The notes: a model not told the origin generated them from the sequence alone. Numbered from the stretch's first letter, positions 52,840-62,456 are shown. The stretch: DNA of 64,000 nucleotides from CAYZJR01 sp964503045 (GCA_964503045.1 CAZCZI010000022.1:1-64000); one strand, 5' to 3'. Program-made: numbers and translations.

Positions 52840-54774
52840 GTGACTTCTTCCGAACAAGACTTCAGTCAAAGCGCTCCGAAGGCCAGAGAGATGGGTGCTC
52901 TGGACGATAAGAGCTACTTTGCCTCCTCTTTGTCCTTTCTCACCTACTCTTACCGCGAGAATCTATTCGCGCAGCTCGATCGGTTGATTGAAACAGGAAA
53001 AACGCTTGATGGTCTGATTATAGATTTGATGCAGACCGGATTTTCGCTGCCTCTGGAAGTGTTGGTCAAATTCAGTCTCTACGCGAAGCGTCTGCTGAAG
53101 CCGCAGGGGGTTTTGCTGTTCGTCAAAGCCGATGGTGCCATCACATTGACCAGGGACGATCCGGGCGGTGGTTTAACCTTTAACGTCTACGACAGTCCAT
53201 TCGGCATTTTCGCTCGTCATCCGCTTCTTGCTGATTATGTGTGCGCGACTGTATCTGGAATCGACAGAAGGCGCTTGCGTGGAGGCGGAAGCACGCTGGC
53301 CAATCACATACTGTTTACCTCCACACCTGTTTTGACCGACGCAGGCAAAAGAGTTAAAGGCGATTTCTCTTTGCCCGCCCCGCAAAATTGGGTAATTCAA
53401 GGTATCGACGACTACTCATCAGTCGAATCTATCGTCAGGGCGCTTGAAACAAGAAACCAATTGCCTTCCGATGAAACGTTGAGAATTCTGCAAGAGTTGG
53501 AAGGTGGCGGTTACATCTACTCGATTTTTTCTCGCATTCAGTTTCTTGCGAATTGCTACCACAATCGAAAGCCTTTCAGGCTGGGGCGTTACATGGTGGC
53601 TGCAGGCATCTTGTCGGAGGCACAACTGCAAGATCTGCTCGAGAAACAATCGGAAGAAGGTTGGGGAAAATCACAAAAGACTTTTCTTGGAATGCTCGCA
53701 GTCAAGCATGGCTATATCAACACTCGTGAATTGGAAGTGCTGCTCGACGATCAATATTTGTACGGCGGCTATCACAAAAAGGCAGAGGACGATTCGCCTA
53801 CGACCGCGCGCAATATAGAGACCATGCGCGATTCCATGATTGGAAGTTTGGGCGCGATTGATACGGCAGGGCTTCTGCAATCACTTTCAACCGCAAAGAA
53901 GACCGGATTGCTGACAGTGGAGAACAGGGACAAGGTAATCAGCGTCGCTTTCTCGCAAGGCAAGCCGACACATGCTCGCATGAGTCGTTTGAAAGGCTAT
54001 AAGGCGATTACTGAGTTTCTCGTAAGTTGGACAGAAGGAATTTTCGTCTTCAGAGACAAAGGAGTTTCGCAAGAACTCGACGACGGTTGCACTCTTAACG
54101 AACAGCTGGACAAGATGCTCTTGGACTCAGCGCTTTATCAAGATCAAGTCAATCAAATTCTTGCTTTGTTGCCATCTGGCCGAAATACAATTCTTGAACG
54201 GGTGTGGAATTTTGAAGCGCTGTGGAGCCGCCTAACTCAAAAACCGATTAAGTACATGGACGAAACTGTCGTTCAAGATGCCGATCGCCAGGTCATCTCT
54301 GAACTGGCTATGCATGTTGATGGTTTGTCTACACTCGATGAAGTGATTCGTGCTTTCGATGTCTGGCCGGTCTACATGATCATAAAGTCAATTCATCTTC
54401 TCATCGAAAATAAATTGGTCAATATTCAACAGGCAAGTTTGTTCCGCCCATTGTCTGTATTTCAAAAGATCGCTGCCGAGCTGCAAAAGATTATTGGGCG
54501 TGACGACAATCGCGCCATACTTCAAGCAAGTCTGCATTATGTGCACGGCGAATCGCCTGCTTCAAGTCGTTTCCACATAGATCACGAAGGACGAGTGAGC
54601 GTGAATTTGAGCCAGGTGAAGCGGTCGGGCGCGCCTGTCTCCGCAGTGCTTCTCGAGTTGCGCCGATGGATGGAAGCCTATCTCGCATTTTGTCGGCGCC
54701 AGATTGATCCTCTTGTTGTCGATGGTGTAGTCGCCACTGTTGTAAACAGTACGTCTGGAGACGGCACTCAGTAG
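52840..54774 (+). CDS. Signalling protein with type II secretion ATPase N-domain-like and DUF4388 (PATAN) modules
   Basis: 644 residues from GTG 52840. Residues 1-130 resemble a Rossmann-type domain but I cannot name it. About residues 247-300 (GRYMVAAGILSEAQLQDLLE ... MLAVKHGYI) resemble the MshEN/GspE N-terminal helical repeat that binds cyclic-di-GMP in some proteins. About residues 335-410 (GSLGAIDTAGLLQSLSTAKK through RMSRLKGYKAITEFLV) are a DUF4388/PATAN domain, found in cyanobacterial and myxobacterial regulators of motility and GTPase signalling. Helical repeats of the same type follow. No signal peptide. Confidence 0.65.
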   Translation: MTSSEQDFSQSAPKAREMGALDDKSYFASSLSFLTYSYRENLFAQLDRLIETGKTLDGLIIDLMQTGFSLPLEVLVKFSLYAKRLLKPQGVLLFVKADGAITLTRDDPGGGLTFNVYDSPFGIFARHPLLADYVCATVSGIDRRRLRGGGSTLANHILFTSTPVLTDAGKRVKGDFSLPAPQNWVIQGIDDYSSVESIVRALETRNQLPSDETLRILQELEGGGYIYSIFSRIQFLANCYHNRKPFRLGRYMVAAGILSEAQLQDLLEKQSEEGWGKSQKTFLGMLAVKHGYINTRELEVLLDDQYLYGGYHKKAEDDSPTTARNIETMRDSMIGSLGAIDTAGLLQSLSTAKKTGLLTVENRDKVISVAFSQGKPTHARMSRLKGYKAITEFLVSWTEGIFVFRDKGVSQELDDGCTLNEQLDKMLLDSALYQDQVNQILALLPSGRNTILERVWNFEALWSRLTQKPIKYMDETVVQDADRQVISELAMHVDGLSTLDEVIRAFDVWPVYMIIKSIHLLIENKLVNIQQASLFRPLSVFQKIAAELQKIIGRDDNRAILQASLHYVHGESPASSRFHIDHEGRVSVNLSQVKRSGAPVSAVLLELRRWMEAYLAFCRRQIDPLVVDGVVATVVNSTSGDGTQ

Positions 54775-54794
54775 CTTTATGGTGTAATCTTTGG

Positions 54795-54824
54795 GTGGAG
54801 AATTAGTCGTCTCCACTTTTTTTT
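54795..54824 (+). terminator. Rho-independent terminator of the DUF4388 gene
   Basis: GTGGAGA (54795-54801), 8-base loop, TCTCCAC (54810-54816), then eight T. A textbook intrinsic terminator, 20 bases after the stop. Confidence 0.9.
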
Positions 54825-54878
54825 GCGTGTGTCCGTAGATTCATTGGAATTGAATATAGATAGGGTGAGCCAAATAAA

Positions 54879-56507
54879 ATGAAGTTCAAAGTAGAAACTC
54901 AAGCGTTGTCAAAAGCCAAGTTCGATGTATCGGTGATTGGCATATTTGAAGGCGAAGACGTCGGTGAAGTACTGCGAAAGGTGGATCCGGCGTTCCCGAA
55001 GGTGTTTCTGCAAAACCTGGTGCAAGCGATAGAGCTCGAACGATTTAAGGGCAAAAGCGGACAATCTATCTCACTGCCGACATATGGAGCAATCGCCTGC
55101 AAGAAATTGCACCTCGTAGGTCTTGGCGCATTCAAAGATTTTGATTCGCAGCTCACGCGCAAATTGGCTGCCAACCTGGCTCGTCGGCTGGCAAGCAACG
55201 GCACCAAGCCGTTGGTGATGTACGCCTTCAGATTCGATCCGATTGTCTCGTTGGCAAAAAAGCAGTCTCAAAGAGTGGCGGCAAAGTCGGCCGGTAAGGT
55301 GCAGGAGTCGAGCGGAACGTCAATTAAGAATCACCTGCAAGCATTTGTTGAAGGTTGGAAACTCGGGTCATACACTTTCTTGAAGTACAAGTCTTCCAGC
55401 AATGGAACCGAGGCCGCTGCAAAATCCGCTTCTCGCTCTCATGCAAAGGCAGTGGCGGTACCGAAAACCGAGTGGGAGTCCCTTGCTTTTCAGGGACTGA
55501 AATTACCGGCAAAGGACTTCGCGAAAATTGTCGCGCGAGGTGAAGCGATTGGAGATGCTACATGTTTAGCGAGAAAACTCATCGCTGAACCGCCGGCATT
55601 CATGACACCAACAATGCTGGCTCAAGAAGCCAGAAGAGTAGCCAGAGATTCGGGTCTGGGATGTCGTGTATTCGAGCTTCCGCAGATCGAGAAAATGAAG
55701 ATGGGATCTTTTCTTGGAGTGGCGCGTGGTGCGAAAGAACCGCCCAGATTCATCGTTTTGCGATATGAACCTTCGACGACTCCCAAGCGGACTATTGCTA
55801 TTGTCGGAAAAGGAATTACATTCGACTCGGGCGGACTCTCGCTGAAACCGGCTCAGAGTATGGAGCATATGAAATACGACATGTCTGGCGCTGCTGCAGT
55901 GATTGCCACCATGCAAGTGATCGGAAAAATCAAGCCATCAGTGGCGGTGCTCGGTGTCGTGGCTGCAACTGAAAACATGCCTGGAGACGGGGCGCTGCAC
56001 CCCGGCGACGTGTTGACGGCGATGAACGGCAAGACAATCGAAGTAAACAATACAGATGCCGAAGGGCGTTTGATCTTGGCTGATGCGCTTACCTATGCGG
56101 TTCGCGAGGGAGTGGATGAACTCATCGATGTCGCCACCCTAACAGGAGCTGTCGTTACTGCTTTAGGTCGTGTTGCAGCCGGCGTTATGGGCTCCGATCA
56201 AGCGCTCATCAATAGAGTTATAGCCGCTGGTTCGCGAGCCGGAGAGAAGTTCTGGCAGTTGCCAATGTTCGACGAATACAAGGAAACGCTCAAGAGCGAT
56301 ATCGCCGATCTCAAGAATGCAGGCTCACGTGGTGAAGCCGGCAGCTCGAGCGCCGGCATGTTCTTGCGTGAATTCGTCGACGGCAAACCGTGGGCACACC
56401 TCGATATCGCCGGTGTGGCTTGGTTGGAAAAAGAACGCGACGAATGCAACAAGGGTGGCACCGGATTTGGTGTGCGCACGCTCTGTCACTATCTGCTCGA
56501 CGGCTAG
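54879..56507 (+). CDS. pepA: Leucyl aminopeptidase (M17 family)
   Basis: 542 residues. The catalytic half has GKGITFDSGGLSLKP (Lys and Asp ligands), MKYDMSGAAAV, NTDAEGRLILADAL (catalytic Arg and metal ligands) and DVATLTGAVV. The N-terminal domain is typical in size but carries a Ser/Lys insert around residues 125-150. A cytosolic dimetal exopeptidase releasing N-terminal amino acids. Monocistronic after a strong terminator; convergent with the giant protein downstream. Confidence 0.94.
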   Translation: MKFKVETQALSKAKFDVSVIGIFEGEDVGEVLRKVDPAFPKVFLQNLVQAIELERFKGKSGQSISLPTYGAIACKKLHLVGLGAFKDFDSQLTRKLAANLARRLASNGTKPLVMYAFRFDPIVSLAKKQSQRVAAKSAGKVQESSGTSIKNHLQAFVEGWKLGSYTFLKYKSSSNGTEAAAKSASRSHAKAVAVPKTEWESLAFQGLKLPAKDFAKIVARGEAIGDATCLARKLIAEPPAFMTPTMLAQEARRVARDSGLGCRVFELPQIEKMKMGSFLGVARGAKEPPRFIVLRYEPSTTPKRTIAIVGKGITFDSGGLSLKPAQSMEHMKYDMSGAAAVIATMQVIGKIKPSVAVLGVVAATENMPGDGALHPGDVLTAMNGKTIEVNNTDAEGRLILADALTYAVREGVDELIDVATLTGAVVTALGRVAAGVMGSDQALINRVIAAGSRAGEKFWQLPMFDEYKETLKSDIADLKNAGSRGEAGSSSAGMFLREFVDGKPWAHLDIAGVAWLEKERDECNKGGTGFGVRTLCHYLLDG

Positions 56508-56556
56508 GTTCTCGCGCTGAGACTGCAGCTCCATCGGGCCGTCAAATCGTTCCATC

Positions 56557-59500
56557 TTATGCGACGAGCTGAGTGATCGATCGCATCAGCGGTATGAGAG
56601 TGTCAGTGTCTCTGCCGTCGGTGACGGTGACCAGCAAGCCACCACCGAAGTCGGCAATCACGAGATAGCCTCGCGGTGTTTTGGAGACGACTTGGTGCAC
56701 GCGCTCGTGACCCATCTTGCGGATTACGTGCTCGGTGTTCATATACACACCAAGTGCCCAGACGCCGACTGACTCTGCATCCATATCTTGAGGCATCGTG
56801 TTGGCAATCAGCAAACCATCATGTCCGACGATTACCGAGCCGACCACTCCGGGTTGAGCGCCGATATGCAGGAGCAATGATTGCAGCTCTTGAGACGCTT
56901 CCAATGTGAGGATGCGCATCTTCGAGTCATTGAGATCTGTGGCTGTAATCTTGCCAATCTTCTCGAGGTCCTTTTGATCGAGCAAGAACTTACCGATGGA
57001 GGCGATGCGTCCTGAGCCGCTGTCTTGGCTTTCCATCTTAGGATCCAAGCGACCGATACCTTCGATTTTCGGTGGTGGCAGTGCGTTATTGGCTGCATCG
57101 GAGATCGATTGCACGATTGAGTTGACGCTCTTTTTGGGAACGCCGGCATCATAGACGCCAAGATTGGTTTCGAAGATTCTGTCAATCACTCCATCATCGA
57201 TGGAGAATAAACCGCCGCCGCTGGGTCCGTTTCCGCCGCCGCCACCGCTTGGAGGTTGCGGTTGAGGAAGTGGTGGCGCCATTGGTGGTGGCGCCATTGG
57301 TGTCGGTGCCATTGGTGTCGGTGCCGGTCCCGGTGTCGGAGCCCCCCAACTACCGCCTCCACCCGAAGCGACTGCCGGTCCGGGCGAGGCCCAGCCGGTA
57401 GGCTGCGGTGAGACTACGGGCATGGTGCCGGATGCGGTTGCACGAGCCGGAGGACCCCATCCGCTACCACCAATGGTGCTTGGCTGCGGAGGAGGAGTCG
57501 GAGCAGGAGTGACTGCTGCTGCCATTGCAGGCTGTGGAGCGGCACTTGGTGCTCCGGCTGCAGTCCACTGAGTATTATTGTTAGGCGCAGCGCCACCTGG
57601 TGTCGCTTCATTGACGCCGAGATTTTGGCTAAAGAGTCTATCCATCTCACGATCATCCAAGCTGAACAAGCCGGACTTCGATTGCTGCTGACTCATTTGC
57701 GGAGGCGGCGCCGGAGTCGGTGGCATTGCGGCCATCGGCATCGGTGGCTCCGGCATCCCTTGAGAGCTTACTCTTGCCGAGACTGCTGAAATCTTGGGCT
57801 CTTGTGATTGATCGCCGTTGGCTGGCGGTGCGCCCCAACCTTGCGGTGCACCACCATATGATTGCAGTGCTGGTTGCGGTGGTTGAACAGGCGGTTGAAT
57901 AGGCGCCGCTGCTTGCTGTGGTTGTGGAGCTGGAGCGGCGGACTTTCCGCCTAGCGGAGCTGAATCTTTGACGCCGAGATTTTCACTGAACAGTTTATCG
58001 ATTGCATTGTCATCGATATTGAATAAACCACTAGGCTTGTTGTCTTGTGCCGGTGTTGGTGCTGCGTTTGCGGACCATGCGGGTGTTGTTGGTTGTGCGC
58101 CCCAAGCGCCTGCGCCATTCGACGGTGCGGCTGGTTGCGCAGGTTCTGGAGGCTGTTGTGCGGGTGCGCTGCCCCAAGCTCCACCTGATGGTTGTCCCCA
58201 GGCAGCTCCACCTGTTGATGCCGATTCCCATGCCGAGGGAGATGGCTTCGCCGGTGGTTCGGCGGCCGCAGGAGGCTGACCCCATGCCGAAGCCGTTGGT
58301 TGTTGTGGTTGCGGTGGTTGCACTGCTGGTTCAGATCCCCAAGCAGAGGTTGGTGACTGTCCACCTCCACCCCATGCCGACGGTGCGGTATTTTGTTTAG
58401 TGGTCCAATCTTTGGCAGACGGCAGTGTGTCAGGAGCCTTTTGCGCAACCGGGATGTCCCAACCACTGGCGACAGGATCGATCTTGTTGGCCTCATGAGG
58501 CTGCGGTTGCGGTGCCGGTTGCGGCAGTGGTGCCGGTTGCGGCAGTGGTGCCGGTTGTGGCAGTGGTGCCGGTTGTGGTAGTGGTGCCGGCGTTTCCTGC
58601 GCTTTCGTGCGCTCTTGAATCGGCACGTCCCAGCGATTTTCTTGAGGTGTCGCTTTCTTACCTTCTTCGCTCAGTACTTCACCCAGCCGCTCGAAGATGC
58701 GGTCGGCCGGTACCCCTGATGAAGACGAAGGTGCTGGTGTCGGTGCTGGTGCTGGAGCACCGCCGGTGGCGCCGCCGCGCTCTTGAATCGGTACATCCCA
58801 TCTTTGTCCTGCACCACCAGCCGTTTGATTGGCCTGCATTGGCTGCTGGTTGCCCCAACCCTGCCCTTCCGGCGCGAAAGATTCAGGTCTCGGCGGTGGT
58901 GGATTTTTAGGCGCTAGTGCATCAGCTGATGGCGTGAATGCTTGCCATGTTCCTGTTTCGATTTGTTCTGCTTCTGCAGACCAACTCGGTTTATGCTGCC
59001 CGCCCCAATCGCTGGCCGGCTGTGGCTCTCCCCAACCGCCTGAAGCGGCCGGTTGTTGGTTTTGTTGAGCGGGAGGTGTGCCCCATCCTGCTGCTTGCGA
59101 TCCTGCTTGAGGAGCGGCTTGAGGAGCCTGATTCGCTTGCGGTTGTTGGTTGCCCTGTGGAGGACTCGGTGGACTGCCCCATGCAGTTTGAGTTTGTAGA
59201 GTGGGTTGAGTCCAAGCGTCTTGTGCTTGTTGCGGCTGTGCCCAAGTTGATTTGTCTAATTGTTGGGTTTGAGCTTGTGCCGGTTCGGCCGGTTTGGGTT
59301 TGTTTTGATCCCATGTGGCGTCGCCGCCCCATTCCTTCTTATCTGACTCGGCTTTTCCCGCTCCCCAAGAGCCGCCACCAACAGCGGTGCCTCCTGGTGA
59401 GCCAGCACCAGCCCAATTTTCTTTGTTGGCAGGTGTCGTCCACGGATCGCCGGCTTTCTCTCCACCGCCGGTCTGACTCCAGGCTTCTTTAGGCGGAGTT

Positions 59501-61878
59501 TGTCCCCAGGCGTCTTTGGCTGGTTCTCCGGGTTTTAATGGTTGTGGCTGTTCCCAATCTTGCTTTTGTGCAGATGGAGATTGTGGAGATGATTGAGATT
59601 GCGCACCGGATGGCTGTCCCCAAGCCTGATTCTGATTAGGTTGGTTTGCCATGGGCTGACCCCAAGCATCTTTTTGCGGTGCACCTTGAGGTGCTTGTTG
59701 TGCTGGTGGTGCTGGTTGAGCTTGTGCCGATTGAGGTGGTGCGTTTTGTCCCCAAGCTTCACCACTAGGTGCTGAATTTCCCCAGGCGTCTTTAGCTGGA
59801 GAAGCAGGTCTCGGCTCAGATGGCTGTCCCCATGCCTCGCCTTGCGCGGCCGGTTGACCCCAGGCATCATTTTGTGGTGCTGGTGCTTGATTGGCATTGG
59901 CTTGCAAGTTAGGTGCAGGTGCTTGAGGAGGCTGTCCCCATGCATCTGTCTGATTGGCGGCGGGTTGACCCCAGGCATCATTTTGTGATGGCGCTGGAGG
60001 TTGGCCCCAAGCATCTTTGGGCGGTGGCGCCGACGGTGCAGGCCCTTGTTGAGGTTGTGGCTGTGCAGCCTGAGCTGGTGGCTGACCCCAGGCTTCTTGG
60101 GCCGGTGGTTGACCCCACGCGTCTTTTTGTGGTGCTGGTTGCTGAGGTGCTGCCTGTGCAGGTGCCTGTGCAGGTGCTGGTGCAGGCGATGGTTGACCTT
60201 GCGGTTGCGTACTGCCAGGTGGCTGACCCCACGCGTTTTGAGCTGGTGGTTGGCCCCAACTGTCTTTAGACTGCTCACCTTGTGCGGCTCCCCAACCACT
60301 GTCTTTGGGCTGCTCGCCTTGCGCAGCGCCCCAACCGCTGTCGGCTGGTTGTCCTGGTGGGGCCCAAGCCTCTTGGTTGGGAGCCTGTGCTGCTGGTTGA
60401 GCTGGTGCTTGTTGTTGTTGTCCTTGTTGCTGGCCTCCACCCCACGCATTTTGCGATGCTTGTGGTGCTCCCCAAGAATCTCCGCCGGGTGCCGGAGGTG
60501 CTCCCCAAGAAGCTTCATTAGGTTTAGCGCCAGGTGCCGGTGGGGTTCCCCAGGCGTCATTGCCTTGTTGTTGTCCGCTGCCGCCGCCCCAGGCGTCTTG
60601 CTGTCCACCGCCAGCGCCCCATGAATCCTTGCCGGCGCCGTCAGGTGGTGAACCCCATGCGGGTTGGTTGACTGGTTTCGACGGTGGTACCGGAGGCATT
60701 TGCGGCGGTGATTGAGATTGTGCAGGAGACTGCGCAGGCATCGGTGTGCCCCACGAGTCTTTAGCTGGTGGCTGTGCACCACCGGGAGGTTGTCCCCAAG
60801 CATCTGGCACTGCCCCGCCTGGAGATTGCGGTGGTGAACCCCATTGGCTTTGACCTGGTGCTGGTGCTGCTCCGGGTGGTGCTGCTCCGGGTGCGTCGTC
60901 CGGCTCATCCCACGAACCGCCCTGCGGTGGAGGTCCCCAATCGTCGCCTTCTCCTTCGCGAATTCCTGGATCTGTGCCTTTAGGCGGGCGTCCGTCGTTG
61001 TCCCACGAACCTCCCCAGGCTCCTTGCGGCTTACTGCCTCCAGGCATTCCCCAACTGTCTTCGGGCTTTCCACCACCGCCAGATGGTTCCATCCCTGGCT
61101 TCACAGGCAGGCTTATAGGCTTGCTCCAACCGTCATTCGGTCCGCCGCCGCCTGCATTCATAGGGCCGCCCACTTCGCCTACTGGTGGCATAACGCCTTC
61201 CATGTCGGCAGCACTCATTTTTTGAGATTCGGAAATCTTTCTTCGAATTGACTCTGCAAGAGTCAGAGGTGCATCGTCTGATTGTCCGCCTCCAGCCAAT
61301 GGAACTGCAACGTTAAGACGCTCGCCAAGAGATCCAGTCCTTGACTGCATCTCGCGATTGTCGATCATCTCAGCTGCTTCTTTGCGCTTGGTCTTATCGA
61401 GACCGGTTCGCTCCAACCGGCTCATTTGACTGGCAGCTTCTTCCTCGAATTCTTTCTGTTCCTTGGCGCTTTGCTTGCTGCCGCCTTTGGACCCTCTATG
61501 CGGAAAAGCCGAGCTGTATGTTTGCAGTTCAGCCGTGGACATATCTTTGGCTTTGTTCTTTCCGGCTTTTTCTTTCTTCTCCGGTTTCCCACCGCCACCG
61601 CCGCCAGCAAATATTTTCGTGAAAGCAGAGAAGACATTGCCTTTTGCTTCAGGCAACTGCTGCTGGATTGTTCTAGCCAACTGTTCTTTGCTTGGGGGCT
61701 GAAGCTCATCAGGCAGTGGAACTTCCAAGGCCGCTTGAATCATCTGGTCGAGCTGGTGGTCGAACTTGGCGCAGGATTCGCATGATTCCACATGGTGAAC
61801 CAGTGCTCGTGCGTCCTGTGTCGCAAGGTCGACATCGAACCGCTGCTGAATCAAAAAACGAAAGCGGGTGCAGTTCAC
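56557..61878 (-). CDS. Giant anti-sigma-like protein: zinc-binding HxxxCxxC domain, repeat region, C-terminal roadblock/LC7 domain
   Basis: 1773 residues from GTG 61876-61878 (GAGG nine bases upstream), five bases after the sigma gene stop. Residues 3-36 hold Cys3 and H29-x3-C33-x2-C36, the zinc anti-sigma motif. About residues 90-190 are charged and helical. About 230-1300 are almost wholly low complexity, with dozens of copies of [DE]-[AS]-W-G-[QA]-PP. Three copies of a GLFxxDDxxxDxxFxxNLGV motif (about 1281, 1401 and 1554) and three of RWDVPIQER-type sites are embedded. The end (about 1650-1773) is a roadblock/LC7 domain (SVIVGHDGLLIANTM, GYLVIADFGGGLLVTV), the MglB-like regulator fold for small GTPases. 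No membrane helix. Confidence 0.85.
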   Translation of the reverse strand: MNCTRFRFLIQQRFDVDLATQDARALVHHVESCESCAKFDHQLDQMIQAALEVPLPDELQPPSKEQLARTIQQQLPEAKGNVFSAFTKIFAGGGGGGKPEKKEKAGKNKAKDMSTAELQTYSSAFPHRGSKGGSKQSAKEQKEFEEEAASQMSRLERTGLDKTKRKEAAEMIDNREMQSRTGSLGERLNVAVPLAGGGQSDDAPLTLAESIRRKISESQKMSAADMEGVMPPVGEVGGPMNAGGGGPNDGWSKPISLPVKPGMEPSGGGGKPEDSWGMPGGSKPQGAWGGSWDNDGRPPKGTDPGIREGEGDDWGPPPQGGSWDEPDDAPGAAPPGAAPAPGQSQWGSPPQSPGGAVPDAWGQPPGGAQPPAKDSWGTPMPAQSPAQSQSPPQMPPVPPSKPVNQPAWGSPPDGAGKDSWGAGGGQQDAWGGGSGQQQGNDAWGTPPAPGAKPNEASWGAPPAPGGDSWGAPQASQNAWGGGQQQGQQQQAPAQPAAQAPNQEAWAPPGQPADSGWGAAQGEQPKDSGWGAAQGEQSKDSWGQPPAQNAWGQPPGSTQPQGQPSPAPAPAQAPAQAAPQQPAPQKDAWGQPPAQEAWGQPPAQAAQPQPQQGPAPSAPPPKDAWGQPPAPSQNDAWGQPAANQTDAWGQPPQAPAPNLQANANQAPAPQNDAWGQPAAQGEAWGQPSEPRPASPAKDAWGNSAPSGEAWGQNAPPQSAQAQPAPPAQQAPQGAPQKDAWGQPMANQPNQNQAWGQPSGAQSQSSPQSPSAQKQDWEQPQPLKPGEPAKDAWGQTPPKEAWSQTGGGEKAGDPWTTPANKENWAGAGSPGGTAVGGGSWGAGKAESDKKEWGGDATWDQNKPKPAEPAQAQTQQLDKSTWAQPQQAQDAWTQPTLQTQTAWGSPPSPPQGNQQPQANQAPQAAPQAGSQAAGWGTPPAQQNQQPAASGGWGEPQPASDWGGQHKPSWSAEAEQIETGTWQAFTPSADALAPKNPPPPRPESFAPEGQGWGNQQPMQANQTAGGAGQRWDVPIQERGGATGGAPAPAPTPAPSSSSGVPADRIFERLGEVLSEEGKKATPQENRWDVPIQERTKAQETPAPLPQPAPLPQPAPLPQPAPLPQPAPQPQPHEANKIDPVASGWDIPVAQKAPDTLPSAKDWTTKQNTAPSAWGGGGQSPTSAWGSEPAVQPPQPQQPTASAWGQPPAAAEPPAKPSPSAWESASTGGAAWGQPSGGAWGSAPAQQPPEPAQPAAPSNGAGAWGAQPTTPAWSANAAPTPAQDNKPSGLFNIDDNAIDKLFSENLGVKDSAPLGGKSAAPAPQPQQAAAPIQPPVQPPQPALQSYGGAPQGWGAPPANGDQSQEPKISAVSARVSSQGMPEPPMPMAAMPPTPAPPPQMSQQQSKSGLFSLDDREMDRLFSQNLGVNEATPGGAAPNNNTQWTAAGAPSAAPQPAMAAAVTPAPTPPPQPSTIGGSGWGPPARATASGTMPVVSPQPTGWASPGPAVASGGGGSWGAPTPGPAPTPMAPTPMAPPPMAPPLPQPQPPSGGGGGNGPSGGGLFSIDDGVIDRIFETNLGVYDAGVPKKSVNSIVQSISDAANNALPPPKIEGIGRLDPKMESQDSGSGRIASIGKFLLDQKDLEKIGKITATDLNDSKMRILTLEASQELQSLLLHIGAQPGVVGSVIVGHDGLLIANTMPQDMDAESVGVWALGVYMNTEHVIRKMGHERVHQVVSKTPRGYLVIADFGGGLLVTVTDGRDTDTLIPLMRSITQLVA

Positions 61879-61883
61879 GAGCT

Positions 61884-62456
61884 CTAACCTCTACCTAGAC
61901 ATTTGACTATTTGCACACGAGCCCTGAACAGGGATGCCATTACTGTGTCGGGGGTTTGATTGAGTACTATTGCAATTTGATCGTAGTTCAAATCGAGATG
62001 GTGGCGTAGCAAGAACACCTTCTGTTGATCTTCAGGAAGGGTGCTCAAACATCTTTTTACCCGTTGTATGCCTAAAAGAACTGTTGTTTCCCAATCCATG
62101 TTGGAAGAACCATCTTGCATCGGGTCAGCCGGGTTATCTATTGGGGCATCGGAGTAGGTTGCGTGATATTCACCGCAAGCTTGAACAACAAATTTCGAAA
62201 GCCAATCCCAGATGCTTTGGTCGCTGTTTTTGGGAACAGGCTGCTTCATCGCGTCGTTTAAAGCGTTATTGAAGGCAGATATGGCGATTTCGGTGGCGTT
62301 TTCAGGTGTGCCAGAGGCGAGCAGCCCAATGGCGTAGAAACGCTCTTGATGAAGATAGATAAACTCGTTGCGCTTCTCTTTGGCGCCCTTTTTGAGCTCG
62401 GCAAGAACAGCCGATGCTGGTTGATGAAAGCTATTGCGAGATGGCAAAAGAGGCAT
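61884..62456 (-). CDS. ECF-like RNA polymerase sigma factor
   Basis: 190 residues. The C-terminal region 4 is clear: CLSTLPEDQQKVFLLRHHLD, then NYDQIAIVLNQTPDTVMASLFRAR, with the helix-turn-helix. The region 2 part (YLHQERFYAIGLLASGTPEN) is poorly conserved. It is directly followed by the giant protein whose N-terminus is an anti-sigma-type zinc motif, so the two should form a sigma/anti-sigma pair. There is no good ribosome binding site upstream of the ATG. Target promoters unknown; autoregulation is common in this family. Confidence 0.85.
   Translation of the reverse strand: MPLLPSRNSFHQPASAVLAELKKGAKEKRNEFIYLHQERFYAIGLLASGTPENATEIAISAFNNALNDAMKQPVPKNSDQSIWDWLSKFVVQACGEYHATYSDAPIDNPADPMQDGSSNMDWETTVLLGIQRVKRCLSTLPEDQQKVFLLRHHLDLNYDQIAIVLNQTPDTVMASLFRARVQIVKCLGRG

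Noticed and set aside
58047..61251. Many long open frames on the plus strand and in other minus frames opposite the giant repeat protein
   Set aside because: They mirror the GC-rich, stop-poor repeat region, have no ribosome binding sites, and give repetitive Arg/His/Leu-rich translations typical of shadow frames.
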